A DNA stretch of 7,408 nucleotides. It comes from Bradyrhizobium sp. (GTDB lineage: Bacteria > Pseudomonadota > Alphaproteobacteria > Rhizobiales > Xanthobacteraceae). The stretch is from the NCBI GenBank assembly GCA_019243075.1, contig JAFAUV010000030.1:1-7408 (forward strand), read 5' to 3'. Position numbers and translations under genes: made by a program. A model generated the notes under the pieces. That model was not told where the DNA came from, ran no database searches, and worked only from the letters and a program-made list of their open reading frames with translations. Below are positions 1 through 5,368 of the stretch, in pieces; the first letter of the stretch is position 1; each line of letters begins with the position of its first letter.

Positions 1-560
1 GGCTGATCGCCGGTGTAAGCGTGGATCGTGGTCATGAAGCCAGTCTCGATGCCGACGGTGTCGTTGAGCACCTTGGCGACCGGCGCAAGGCAGTTGGTGG
101 TGCAGGAACCGTTGGAGACGACCAGATGATCCTTGGTCAGGGTCTCGTGGTTGACGCCGAACACGATGGTGGCGTCGGCGCCGTCGGCGGGCGCGGAGAC
201 CAGCACGCGCTTGGCGCCGGCAGCCAGGTGCGCGGAGGCCTTGTCCTTTGAAGTGAAGATGCCGGTGCATTCCAGCGCGATGTCGACGCCGAGCTCCTTC
301 CAGGGCAGCTTCGACGGATCGCGCTCGGCCGACACCTTGATCTTGCCGTTGCCGAGGCTGATCGAGTCGCCCTCGACCGTCACCGTGCCGGGGAAGCGGC
401 CATGCACCGAATCGTAGCGGAGCAGGTGGGCGTTGGTTTCGACCGGCCCGAGGTCGTTGATGCCGACTACCTCGATGTCCTTGCGGCCGGACTCGGCGAT
501 GGCACGCAGCACGTTGCGGCCGATGCGGCCAAACCCGTTGATTGCGACCCGGACTGCCAT
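1..560 (-). CDS. gap: Glyceraldehyde-3-phosphate dehydrogenase, type I (N-terminal 186 residues; truncated by the window edge)
   Basis: This cytosolic enzyme converts glyceraldehyde-3-phosphate, NAD(P)+ and phosphate to 1,3-bisphosphoglycerate, or the reverse in gluconeogenesis and the Calvin cycle. I translated the minus strand from ATG at 560-558. It opens with MAVRVAINGFGRIGRNVLRA, the Rossmann dinucleotide-binding motif. Further on are INDL (34-37, Asp36 typical of NAD-preferring enzymes), HGRF (53-56), ERDP (79-82), ECTGIF (97-102), the active-site stretch SNGSCTTNCLAP with catalytic Cys153, and IHAYTGDQ with His180. The family usually has Ala where Gly151 sits in that motif; I cannot judge how common this is in relatives. 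The start is supported by GGAGGAG at 569-575, eight bases upstream. The remaining ~150 residues lie left of base 1. The gene follows tkt on the same strand after 142 nt, an arrangement known in alphaproteobacterial carbon-metabolism clusters. A stem-loop lies just after tkt. Confidence 0.97.
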   Translation of the reverse strand, partial: MAVRVAINGFGRIGRNVLRAIAESGRKDIEVVGINDLGPVETNAHLLRYDSVHGRFPGTVTVEGDSISLGNGKIKVSAERDPSKLPWKELGVDIALECTGIFTSKDKASAHLAAGAKRVLVSAPADGADATIVFGVNHETLTKDHLVVSNGSCTTNCLAPVAKVLNDTVGIETGFMTTIHAYTGDQ

Positions 561-568
561 GCGGTTTT

Positions 569-575
569 CTCCTCC
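569..575 (-). promoter_or_regulatory. Ribosome binding site of gap
   Basis: GGAGGAG on the minus strand, eight bases before the gap ATG at 560. It is a near-perfect anti-16S match and much stronger than the site before tkt. This fits a highly translated glycolytic enzyme and fixes the start codon. Confidence 0.8.
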
Positions 576-662
576 AGAATGGCCTCGCCCTCCCCGTGGG
601 TGGCTCCCGCAGAGAGGCTGACGGCGGTTTCGCCCGGTTCGGCCGGACGACGACAGAAAAGA

Positions 663-705
663 TGACGGTTCAGGTAGCCCCTTTCCGGGGTTAACTCAAC
701 CGTCA
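663..705 (-). terminator. Stem-loop at the tkt stop codon, terminator- or attenuator-like, between tkt and gap
   Basis: Read on the minus strand, TGACGGTT (705-698, whose first three bases are the tkt stop codon) is perfectly complementary to AACCGTCA (670-663). Inside it the arms continue to pair with two mismatches down to CCCC/GGGG (690-687 with 681-678) around a 5-base loop. The run directly after the stem reads TCTTTTCTG, a moderate T-rich tract. This has the architecture of an intrinsic terminator, but the internal mismatches and interrupted T tract suggest partial termination. An mRNA-stabilising or processing hairpin between tkt and gap is the main alternative. I see no clear promoter in the ~90 nt between this structure and gap, so gap probably depends at least partly on read-through. 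Confidence 0.55.
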
Positions 706-2688
706 GGCCAGGCGTTTCAGGACTGCGTTAACCGCGGTCTCGGCAGTAATGCCGAAGTGCTTGAAAAGGTCCGCGGCCTTGCCGCTTTCGCCAAAGCCAT
801 GCATGCCGATGAACACGCCGTCATGACCGATCACGGCGTCCCAGCCCCAGCGCACGGCGGCCTCGATGGCGACCTTGACGGGGGCCGTGCCGATGATGGT
901 CTTCTGCTTGGCGTCCGGCAGCGACAGCAGCAGCTCCAGGGAGGGCACCGACACCACCCGCGACGCGATGCCGCGCTCGGCAAGCTGCTTTTGGGCCGCC
1001 ACCGCGATCTGGACCTCCGATCCGGATGCGAACAATGACACTTTTGCGTCACCTTGGGCTGCGATCAGCTCATAGGCACCTTGCCCGCAGGGATTATCGG
1101 CCGGCGCCGACGTGCGCAGTTGCGGCAGGTTCTGGCGGGTCAGCACCAGCACGGTTGGGCCCGTGGTGCGGCTCAGCGCCAGCTCCCAGCACTCCGCCAC
1201 CTCGACGGCGTCGCAGGGGCGGAACACCCGCATGTTCGGGATGGCGCGAAGGGCGGCGAGATGTTCCACCGGCTGGTGGGTCGGACCGTCCTCGCCGAGA
1301 CCGATCGAATCGTGGGTCATCACATAGGTGACGCCGGTGCCCATCAGCGCAGCCAGCCGCATCGCCGGCCGCGCATAGTCGGTGAAGACGAGGAACGTGG
1401 CACCATTGGGCGCAAAGCCGCCATGCAGGTAGATGCCGTTGAGCGCCGCGCACATGCCGTGCTCGCGGATGCCGTAATGGATGAAGCGGCCCTTCGGCGT
1501 CTTGGCGCCGAAGGCCTCGGCGCTCTTGGCTTTGTTGTTGTTGGAGCCGGTGAGATCCGCCGAGCCCGCGACGAACTCGAAGGGCATCGCTTCGGCGATT
1601 GCATCGATCGCGGCTTCCGAGGATTTTCGCGTGGCGATATTGAGCGGGGATTCCAGAAGCTTCTTCTTGTGGTCGCGCAGCGCCCTGGCGAGCGAAGCGG
1701 GCCGTTCATGCCGCAGCCTTCGCTCGAATTCGGCGCGCTTGCGCGGTCCCAGCTCGGCAAAGCGCGCTTCCCATTCCTGCCGCGCCGCGGCGCCGCGCGC
1801 GCCCGCTGTGCGCCAGGCCTGCAATACGTCGTCGGGCACCGAGAACGGCTCCGGCGAGATGCCGAGCCTTTCCTTGGCGGCCTTCAACTCCTCGGCGCCG
1901 AGCGCTTCGCCATGGGCCTTGGCGGTGCCAGCCTTCTTCGGCGCGCCATAGCCGATCGTGGTCTTGCAGGCGATCAGCGATGGCTTGTTGGATTTTTGTG
2001 CACGCGTGATCGCGGCTGTGATCGCGGCCTGGTCCTGCCCGTCGATCAGCTCGGCCGCCCAGCCTGCAGCTTTGAAGCGCTTGACCTGATCGACCGAGTC
2101 GGAGATCGAGGTCGGCCCGTCGATCGAGATGCCGTTATCATCGTACAACACGATCATCTTGTTGAGCCGCCAGACGCCGGCAAGCGCGATCGCCTCCTGC
2201 GACACGCCTTCCATCAGGTCGCCGTCGGAGACGAGCACATAGGTGTGGTGCTCGACGATCTTCTTGCCGAACTCGGCCGCCAGCATCTTCTCCGCCAGCG
2301 CCATCCCGACCGCGGTCGCGATGCCCTGGCCGAGCGGGCCGGTCGTGGTCTCCACGCCCTTGGTACGGAAATTCTCGGGGTGGCCGGGGGTCAGCGAATC
2401 GACCTGGCGGAAGCGCTTGATCTCATCCAGCGTCATATCCTTGTTGCCGGTGAGATAGAGCAGCGCATAGAGCAGCATCGAACCGTGGCCCGCCGAGAGC
2501 ACGAAGCGGTCGCGGTCCGGCCAGCCAGGGGCAGCCGCGTCGAATTTCAGGAACTGCGTGAACAGCACGGTGGCGATGTCGGCGGCGCCCATCGGCAAGC
2601 CAGGATGACCGGAATTGGCCTTCTCCACGGCATCCATCGCGAGGCCGCGAATCGCGTTGGCCATCCGGGTGTGGTCGACCTGCGTCAT
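703..2688 (-). CDS. tkt: Transketolase
   Basis: A thiamine-diphosphate and Mg2+ dependent cytosolic enzyme that moves two-carbon ketol units between sugar phosphates in the pentose phosphate pathway and Calvin cycle. The 661-residue product has the normal full length (E. coli TktA is about 660). Landmarks in order: SGHPGLPMG (26-34), SAGHGSMLLY (65-74), TGPLGQG (116-122), the ThDP/Mg motif SDGDLMEG (154-161) with the distal DDN (183-185), and SPLNIATR (347-354). The pyrimidine domain has YGIREHGM (405-412) with catalytic Glu409, and HDSIGLGEDGPTHQP (459-473). The C-terminal regulatory domain starts near 545. I chose ATG at 2688 because family homology begins there; the frame stays open to an ATG at 2832, but that extension has no family resemblance and lies in the divergent intergenic region. 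The ribosome site is weak (GGA, then TTTTCAGTC). All cofactor residues seem intact. gap lies downstream on the same strand. Confidence 0.98.
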   Translation of the reverse strand: MTQVDHTRMANAIRGLAMDAVEKANSGHPGLPMGAADIATVLFTQFLKFDAAAPGWPDRDRFVLSAGHGSMLLYALLYLTGNKDMTLDEIKRFRQVDSLTPGHPENFRTKGVETTTGPLGQGIATAVGMALAEKMLAAEFGKKIVEHHTYVLVSDGDLMEGVSQEAIALAGVWRLNKMIVLYDDNGISIDGPTSISDSVDQVKRFKAAGWAAELIDGQDQAAITAAITRAQKSNKPSLIACKTTIGYGAPKKAGTAKAHGEALGAEELKAAKERLGISPEPFSVPDDVLQAWRTAGARGAAARQEWEARFAELGPRKRAEFERRLRHERPASLARALRDHKKKLLESPLNIATRKSSEAAIDAIAEAMPFEFVAGSADLTGSNNNKAKSAEAFGAKTPKGRFIHYGIREHGMCAALNGIYLHGGFAPNGATFLVFTDYARPAMRLAALMGTGVTYVMTHDSIGLGEDGPTHQPVEHLAALRAIPNMRVFRPCDAVEVAECWELALSRTTGPTVLVLTRQNLPQLRTSAPADNPCGQGAYELIAAQGDAKVSLFASGSEVQIAVAAQKQLAERGIASRVVSVPSLELLLSLPDAKQKTIIGTAPVKVAIEAAVRWGWDAVIGHDGVFIGMHGFGESGKAADLFKHFGITAETAVNAVLKRLA

Positions 2689-2953
2689 GACTGAAAATCC
2701 GTCGAATTGAGGTGTTGGGTGCGTGCGCAACGCGGGCGAGGAACAGGCGCTTGCGGCGTTAAAGGGCTGCTTAGCACCTGATTTTCGCGAGTCAAACGTC
2801 TTTGGACCGCCGAAAGTTGCTTTGCGGTGCATAGCTCGGCAGCAGCGTTGCGCTGGCCCTTTCGCCCACGTAAGCTTCGCGGTCTAAAGGCTTGCCGGAC
2901 CGTGGCTTTTGCCACACCGCACGGCCCGCCTGAAAGGCAGACCCTGTAGCCGC
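2689..2953. other. Divergent intergenic region between tkt and the DUF4164-zapA unit
   Basis: 265 nt with no supported gene; frames open here are extensions of neighbours without family resemblance. Candidate minus-strand sigma70 elements for tkt lie at 2795-2768. For the plus strand, TTGCGC (2848-2853) and TAAGCT (2871-2876) are 17 bases apart, a weak -35/-10 pair that could serve DUF4164-zapA. A small perfect hairpin, GTGGC-TTTT-GCCAC (2902-2915), would fall in the leader of that transcript. A plus-strand GGAAC (2740-2744) and CGTT (2757-2760) are only 12 bases apart and were rejected as a stress promoter. Confidence 0.5.
2768..2795 (-). promoter_or_regulatory. Candidate housekeeping promoter of tkt
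   Basis: On the minus strand TTGACT (2795-2790) matches the -35 consensus at five of six positions. After a 16-base spacer comes TAAGCA (2773-2768), a poor -10. Transcription would begin near 2761, giving a leader of roughly 70 nt. The -10 is weak, so this is a suggestion only. Confidence 0.28.
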
Positions 2954-3376
2954 ATGAACGACCGTCCCAATCATCCCGGTTTTGTCGAGCCACCCGCGGC
3001 CGATATCGACGCCGCGACGCGGCGGCTGATGGCGGCGCTCGACGCGCTGGAGGGCGCGGTGGAGCGGCGGCGCGAAGCCGATCGCGATGAGGATGAATTG
3101 GCCACGCGCATCCAGGCGCTCGGCGCCGACCGCTCGCGCCTTGCCGACGAGCTCGACACCTCGCTGGTCAAATCGCGCAAGCTCGAGCGCACCAATCGCG
3201 AGATCGCCGAAAAGCTCGATGCCGCGATTGGCACCATCCGCGACGTGCTCGGCGGCGAGGGGCACGGCAGGGATCGCCGCAGTGAACACGGCTCTCCGGC
3301 AGATGATGAGCACAGCGAGCTTGCCGCCGCGCTCATGGAAGACGGCGACGATGATGCGGAGGATGAGGAGGAATGA
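2954..3376 (+). CDS. DUF4164 family coiled-coil protein encoded with ZapA
   Basis: A 140-residue, probably cytoplasmic protein of unknown function that I recognise as the alphaproteobacterial DUF4164 family, typically found directly upstream of zapA. Residues ~17-95 are a continuous charged helix with heptad-like leucines (DALEGAVERR, RSRLADELDTSLVKSRKLE, REIAEKLDAAIGTI), a strong coiled-coil candidate. A flexible stretch (GGEGHGRDRRSEHGSPADD) follows, then a very acidic C-terminus (EDGDDDAEDEEE). The ATG at 2954 gives the family-like start MNDRPNHPGF; an upstream TTG at 2909 in the same frame adds 15 residues of unsupported sequence. Its ribosome site is weak. Its stop overlaps the zapA start (ATGA, 3373-3376), so the two are probably translationally coupled. 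By inference it acts with ZapA in division or Z-ring assembly, but nothing in the sequence proves that. Confidence 0.85.
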   Translation: MNDRPNHPGFVEPPAADIDAATRRLMAALDALEGAVERRREADRDEDELATRIQALGADRSRLADELDTSLVKSRKLERTNREIAEKLDAAIGTIRDVLGGEGHGRDRRSEHGSPADDEHSELAAALMEDGDDDAEDEEE

Positions 3377-3756
3377 GCCACATCAACGTCACCATCAACG
3401 GCCGACAATACCGCATGGCCTGCGAGGAAGGGCAAGAGGTGCGGCTGCTCAAGCTTGCCGAGAGTCTGGAATCCCGCGTCGAACAGCTCCGCGGCAAGTT
3501 CGGCGAAATCGGCGATCAGCGCCTCACCGTGATGGCCGCGCTCACCGTCTGCGACGAGCTGCTTGATGCGGGGCAGCGCATCCGCGGCCTCGAGCAGGAG
3601 CTGAACAACCTTCGCGAGGTCCGCAGTGCCGCCATCGACCGTGCGAGACAAACGCAGACCGCGGTGGCCAATGCGTTGAATGCGGCCGCGGAGCGCATCG
3701 AGCGGACGACCCAGGTGCTCAACCGCACCATCGGCGGCGGGGTTGCGATCGGGTGA
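3373..3756 (+). CDS. zapA: Cell division protein ZapA
   Basis: ZapA binds FtsZ in the cytoplasm and promotes bundling and stability of the division ring. The 127-residue product has the family layout: an N-terminal beta-hairpin head (INVTINGRQYRMACEEGQE, 4-22), the helix LLKLAESLESRVEQLRGKFG (25-44), the hallmark GDQRLTVMAAL (47-57) followed by DELLDA (61-66), then a long C-terminal coiled coil (about 65-118) used for dimer and tetramer formation. It is slightly longer than the ~110 residues of E. coli ZapA because of its C-terminal tail. The start is fixed by the ATGA overlap with the DUF4164 stop, and its Shine-Dalgarno (GAGGAG, 3365-3370) is supplied by codons for the acidic tail of the upstream protein. 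No terminator is obvious downstream, and the usual proteobacterial neighbours 6S RNA and formyl-THF cyclo-ligase are not recognisable here. Confidence 0.92.
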   Translation: MSHINVTINGRQYRMACEEGQEVRLLKLAESLESRVEQLRGKFGEIGDQRLTVMAALTVCDELLDAGQRIRGLEQELNNLREVRSAAIDRARQTQTAVANALNAAAERIERTTQVLNRTIGGGVAIG

Positions 3757-3808
3757 CGAACTGATCTGGTCGTCGTCTTTCGTGATCGCAGGCTTGTGCC
3801 GGCCGCCT

Positions 3809-3887
3809 CATTGCGAGCGAAGCGAAGCAATCCAGAGATCTATCTTCGGATCAGCATGGATGCTTCGTCGCTGTCGCTCCTTCGCAA
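3809..3887. repeat. Degenerate dispersed palindromic repeat of the Bradyrhizobium CATTGCGAG type
   Basis: The left arm (3809-3836) is CATTGCGAGCGAAGCGAAGC followed by AATCCAGA. The right arm (3856-3887) is its imperfect inverted copy, GGATGCTTCGTCGCTGTCGC then TCCTTCGCAA. Between them are 19 nt. I recognise this arrangement as a REP-like element scattered through intergenic regions of Bradyrhizobium and relatives. The right arm shows decay: one T missing in GGAT(T)GCTTCG and one extra T in CTCCT(T)CGCAA. It lies between the converging zapA and the small membrane gene, a typical spot for such elements, and could fold into a long hairpin at the 3' ends of both transcripts. Confidence 0.75.
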
Positions 3888-3953
3888 GGAAGGCGGGCAA
3901 AGCCCTGGCGCGACGAGGTCGAATTTGTATCTCGCCGATTGTTTTGGGCAAGG

Positions 3954-4166
3954 TTACGCCAGCGACGCCAGGTATACCGCGTTGCGCGTTTTCCAATTGA
4001 TGCGCTCGACCAGGACCAGCGCCGGATTCCAGATCGCGTCGAGCTCATTGGTCTCCTCACGGCCTTCGATGGTGCGTCCGTTCAGGACGTCCATCTCGCG
4101 CTCATAGACCAACGTGCCGACGGCAACGGAAGCGAAAATGAATCCCAGAATCCCGATGATTTCCAT
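3954..4166 (-). CDS. Small single-pass membrane protein of unknown function (70 aa)
   Basis: I do not recognise the family. The product begins MEIIGILGFIFASVAVGTLV, a hydrophobic helix of about 18 residues right at the N-terminus with no preceding basic stretch and no signal peptidase site, so it is probably a membrane anchor. The rest is soluble and mixed-charge (YEREMDVLNGRTIEGREETN, then AIWNPALVLVERINWKTRN). I preferred the ATG at 4166 over one six codons upstream (4184) because GGGGGG lies six bases before it (4172-4177). It converges on zapA and diverges from the 102-aa gene. The helix plus ribosome site argue for a real gene; the small size leaves some doubt. Confidence 0.6.
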   Translation of the reverse strand: MEIIGILGFIFASVAVGTLVYEREMDVLNGRTIEGREETNELDAIWNPALVLVERINWKTRNAVYLASLA

Positions 4167-4319
4167 GTGAGCCCCCCAGCTCATTTTGATCTTGGATGGG
4201 TCAGGGAAATACAGCGAAAACTCTAAGGGTCGCTCCGCAAAGCCCGAAGCAATCGAGCCATCCCCTTCAGGTTTTGGTAACCATTAAAGCGTCACGCACC
4301 CAATTCGCTTGAAATCCGC

Positions 4320-4350
4320 TTGACTGGATGTTCCTGTTTTGTTCTTATAT
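4320..4350 (+). promoter_or_regulatory. Candidate promoter of the 102-aa helical protein gene
   Basis: TTGACT (4320-4325, preceded by C, as in the rhizobial CTTGAC -35) and TTATAT (4345-4350) are good individual matches to housekeeping boxes. They are 19 bases apart, longer than the usual 16-18. This lies in a locally AT-rich stretch 27 nt before the ATG. The spacing lowers confidence. Confidence 0.35.
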
Positions 4351-4376
4351 CAAAGTCCCTGATCGAGGAGGCTTGG

Positions 4377-4685
4377 ATGGACAACCGGCTGAACAGGATC
4401 CGCAGAGAGATGAATGCCTTGCGCGTGGAGATGCTGCGCGTCGAGGAGGAGATTCGCGATCAGGTCAATCATGACCTGGACTGCACCGCCTCCGCCCGGC
4501 TCCTGATGGCGATGCGCGCGACGATGTCGGCGCTGGTGCGCGAATGGACGCAGCTCGGCGGCATCGCGTGTCTGCCGACGATCGAGGAGCGGCTCAAGGA
4601 GAAGCGCGGTCCCTCCACCAGAGCAAGGATTCGCGACGCGCGATTCTTGCGCGAAGGAAAGCGCCGGCTGCTCGCGCGGGCGTGA
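4377..4685 (+). CDS. Small charged helical protein of unknown function (102 aa)
   Basis: I do not recognise the family. The ATG at 4377 is preceded by GAGGAGG (4365-4371) with a 5-base gap, a very strong ribosome site; a frame start at 4320 would add 19 residues and lies upstream of that site. Residues 1-35 (MDNRLNRIRREMNALRVEML then RVEEEIRDQ) look like a short coiled coil with regularly spaced hydrophobics. There is a single Cys in HDLDCTASARLLMAMRATMS and another in GGIACLPTIEERLKEK. The C-terminal third is strongly basic (RARIRDARFLREGKRRLLAR), which could contact nucleic acid or acidic partners, though that is inference. There is no signal peptide or membrane segment. It stands alone, divergent from the small membrane protein gene and followed by a 310-nt gap. 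Confidence 0.75.
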   Translation: MDNRLNRIRREMNALRVEMLRVEEEIRDQVNHDLDCTASARLLMAMRATMSALVREWTQLGGIACLPTIEERLKEKRGPSTRARIRDARFLREGKRRLLARA

Positions 4686-4995
4686 GCGGGGCGAAAGGCT
4701 GTGAAGTTGCTACAAAGCCAAAGGCGCGCGTGCCACATCACATCCTCATTTCACACCCCATGGCATTTGTCAGGGCGATGATCAATTTGAGTAATCCGCT
4801 CAAAGGGCAAAAAAGGCACTTAAAAAACCCTTTGTGAATGTTCCTTCGCGCCGTGACAATTAACTTGATCTTTGTTGTCGCGCGGCTGCCTCGACAGACC
4901 TAGCTTCGCGTTATCACCATGCGGTCTTTCTGGCAGTTACCGGTGATGCGAACGCCTCTAGCGCTTCCGCCCATCTCGAAAGAAAGGAGCGCAGC
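4686..4995. other. Intergenic region with AT-rich core before the 65-aa basic protein gene
   Basis: 310 nt without a supported gene. The AT-rich core (about 4780-4880) contrasts with the GC-rich surroundings. It holds a 7-bp inverted repeat CAAAGGG/CCCTTTG (4801-4807 and 4828-4834) whose loop contains two A6 tracts (4809-4814 and 4822-4827). Just after it is a possible promoter (4832-4860). From 4880 to 4980 I see no recognisable motif; an open frame starting at 4919 runs across the next gene in another phase and is not supported. Confidence 0.5.
4832..4860 (+). promoter_or_regulatory. Candidate promoter of the 65-aa basic protein gene
   Basis: TTGTGA (4832-4837) and GACAAT (4855-4860) are separated by exactly 17 bases and each match four of six consensus positions. 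A start near 4867 would give a leader of about 130 nt. The A-tracts immediately upstream could act as an UP-like or bent element. This is pattern matching only. Confidence 0.28.
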
Positions 4996-5193
4996 ATGCA
5001 ACGACGACGTTTCAAACAGACCGTCCCGCTCGAGGCGCGGCTTCGCATTCAGGCCGAGGCCGACCGTGAGCGAGCCAAGTCGCTTCCGCCCAGCAAGGAG
5101 CGCGAGGACTTACTGCTGCGGGCAAGACGCGCCGACACCGCCTCGCATCTCACCGAATGGCTCAATTCGCCCGGCCTGCAGCCGCCGAAATGA
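4996..5193 (+). CDS. Small basic protein ending in EWL.SPGLQPP (65 aa)
   Basis: A 65-residue cytoplasmic-looking protein, rich in Arg, with no signal or membrane segment. It starts MQRRRFKQTVPLEARLRIQA and continues with a charged helix, the turn SLPPSKEREDLLLRARRADT (29-48) and the end HLTEWLNSPGLQPPK (51-65). I recognise this plan from many short uncharacterised proteins in Bradyrhizobium and other Rhizobiales, often several copies per genome, which share the KQ...PLE.RL N-terminus, the PPG/S..RE.LL.KAR core and the EWL.SPGL tail. Function is unknown. The ATG at 4996 is supported by AAAGGAG (4983-4989), six bases upstream. It stands alone, with a perfect 9-bp inverted repeat downstream at 5221-5278. 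Confidence 0.85.
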   Translation: MQRRRFKQTVPLEARLRIQAEADRERAKSLPPSKEREDLLLRARRADTASHLTEWLNSPGLQPPK

Positions 5194-5220
5194 CACGCCG
5201 CTTCACGAAATGGGCATGAG

Positions 5221-5278
5221 GACCGGACGGCTGTTTCGCCGGGACGGCACTTGCGATGGATAATCTCGGCGTCCGGTC
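5221..5278. repeat. Perfect 9-bp inverted repeat enclosing a small hairpin
   Basis: GACCGGACG (5221-5229) and CGTCCGGTC (5270-5278) are exact inverse complements separated by 40 nt. Inside the loop GCCG-GGA-CGGC (5238-5248) forms a second hairpin. It lies 28 nt after the stop of the 65-aa gene and 91 nt before the start of the exported glycine-rich protein. There is no T tract, so it is not a classic intrinsic terminator. It could be an RNA structure in the leader or 3' end, or a spaced binding site. Confidence 0.5.
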
Positions 5279-5368
5279 AGTTCAGGGGCATCAAGCCGCC
5301 TCAGCCGCCTTCCACAAACAGGAACGATCCAACAGCGACGGGCTTGGTTCTCTTTGGAGGAATCGGCC

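Noticed and set aside
1054..2694. Long open frame of 546 codons on the plus strand
   Set aside because: It lies wholly antisense to tkt, which has every transketolase motif. Its translation is a His/Arg-rich low-information sequence typical of the reverse of GC-rich codons.
2740..2760. GGAAC and CGTT on the plus strand upstream of DUF4164
   Set aside because: The spacer is 12 bases; EcfG promoters need about 16-17, so this is probably chance.
2689..2832. 48-residue N-terminal extension of transketolase from the ATG at 2832
   Set aside because: Transketolases begin near the ATG at 2688, the extension has no family resemblance, and it would remove the tkt promoter and leader.
2971..3651. 226-codon open frame on the minus strand, serine/alanine-rich
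   Set aside because: It is antisense to DUF4164 and zapA; the SSSSSASSS runs are the reverse of acidic and alanine codons.
3895..3905. GGGC-AAA-GCCC hairpin as a zapA terminator
   Set aside because: Only a 4-bp stem with a 3-base loop and no T tract after it.
3757..3953. Possible 6S RNA after zapA
   Set aside because: No long closing stem or central bubble could be recognised by eye, and the interval is largely taken by the dispersed repeat. A covariance model search would be decisive.
4919..5263. 114-codon open frame on the plus strand
   Set aside because: It overlaps the recognised 65-aa gene in another phase, has no ribosome site, and its sequence looks random.
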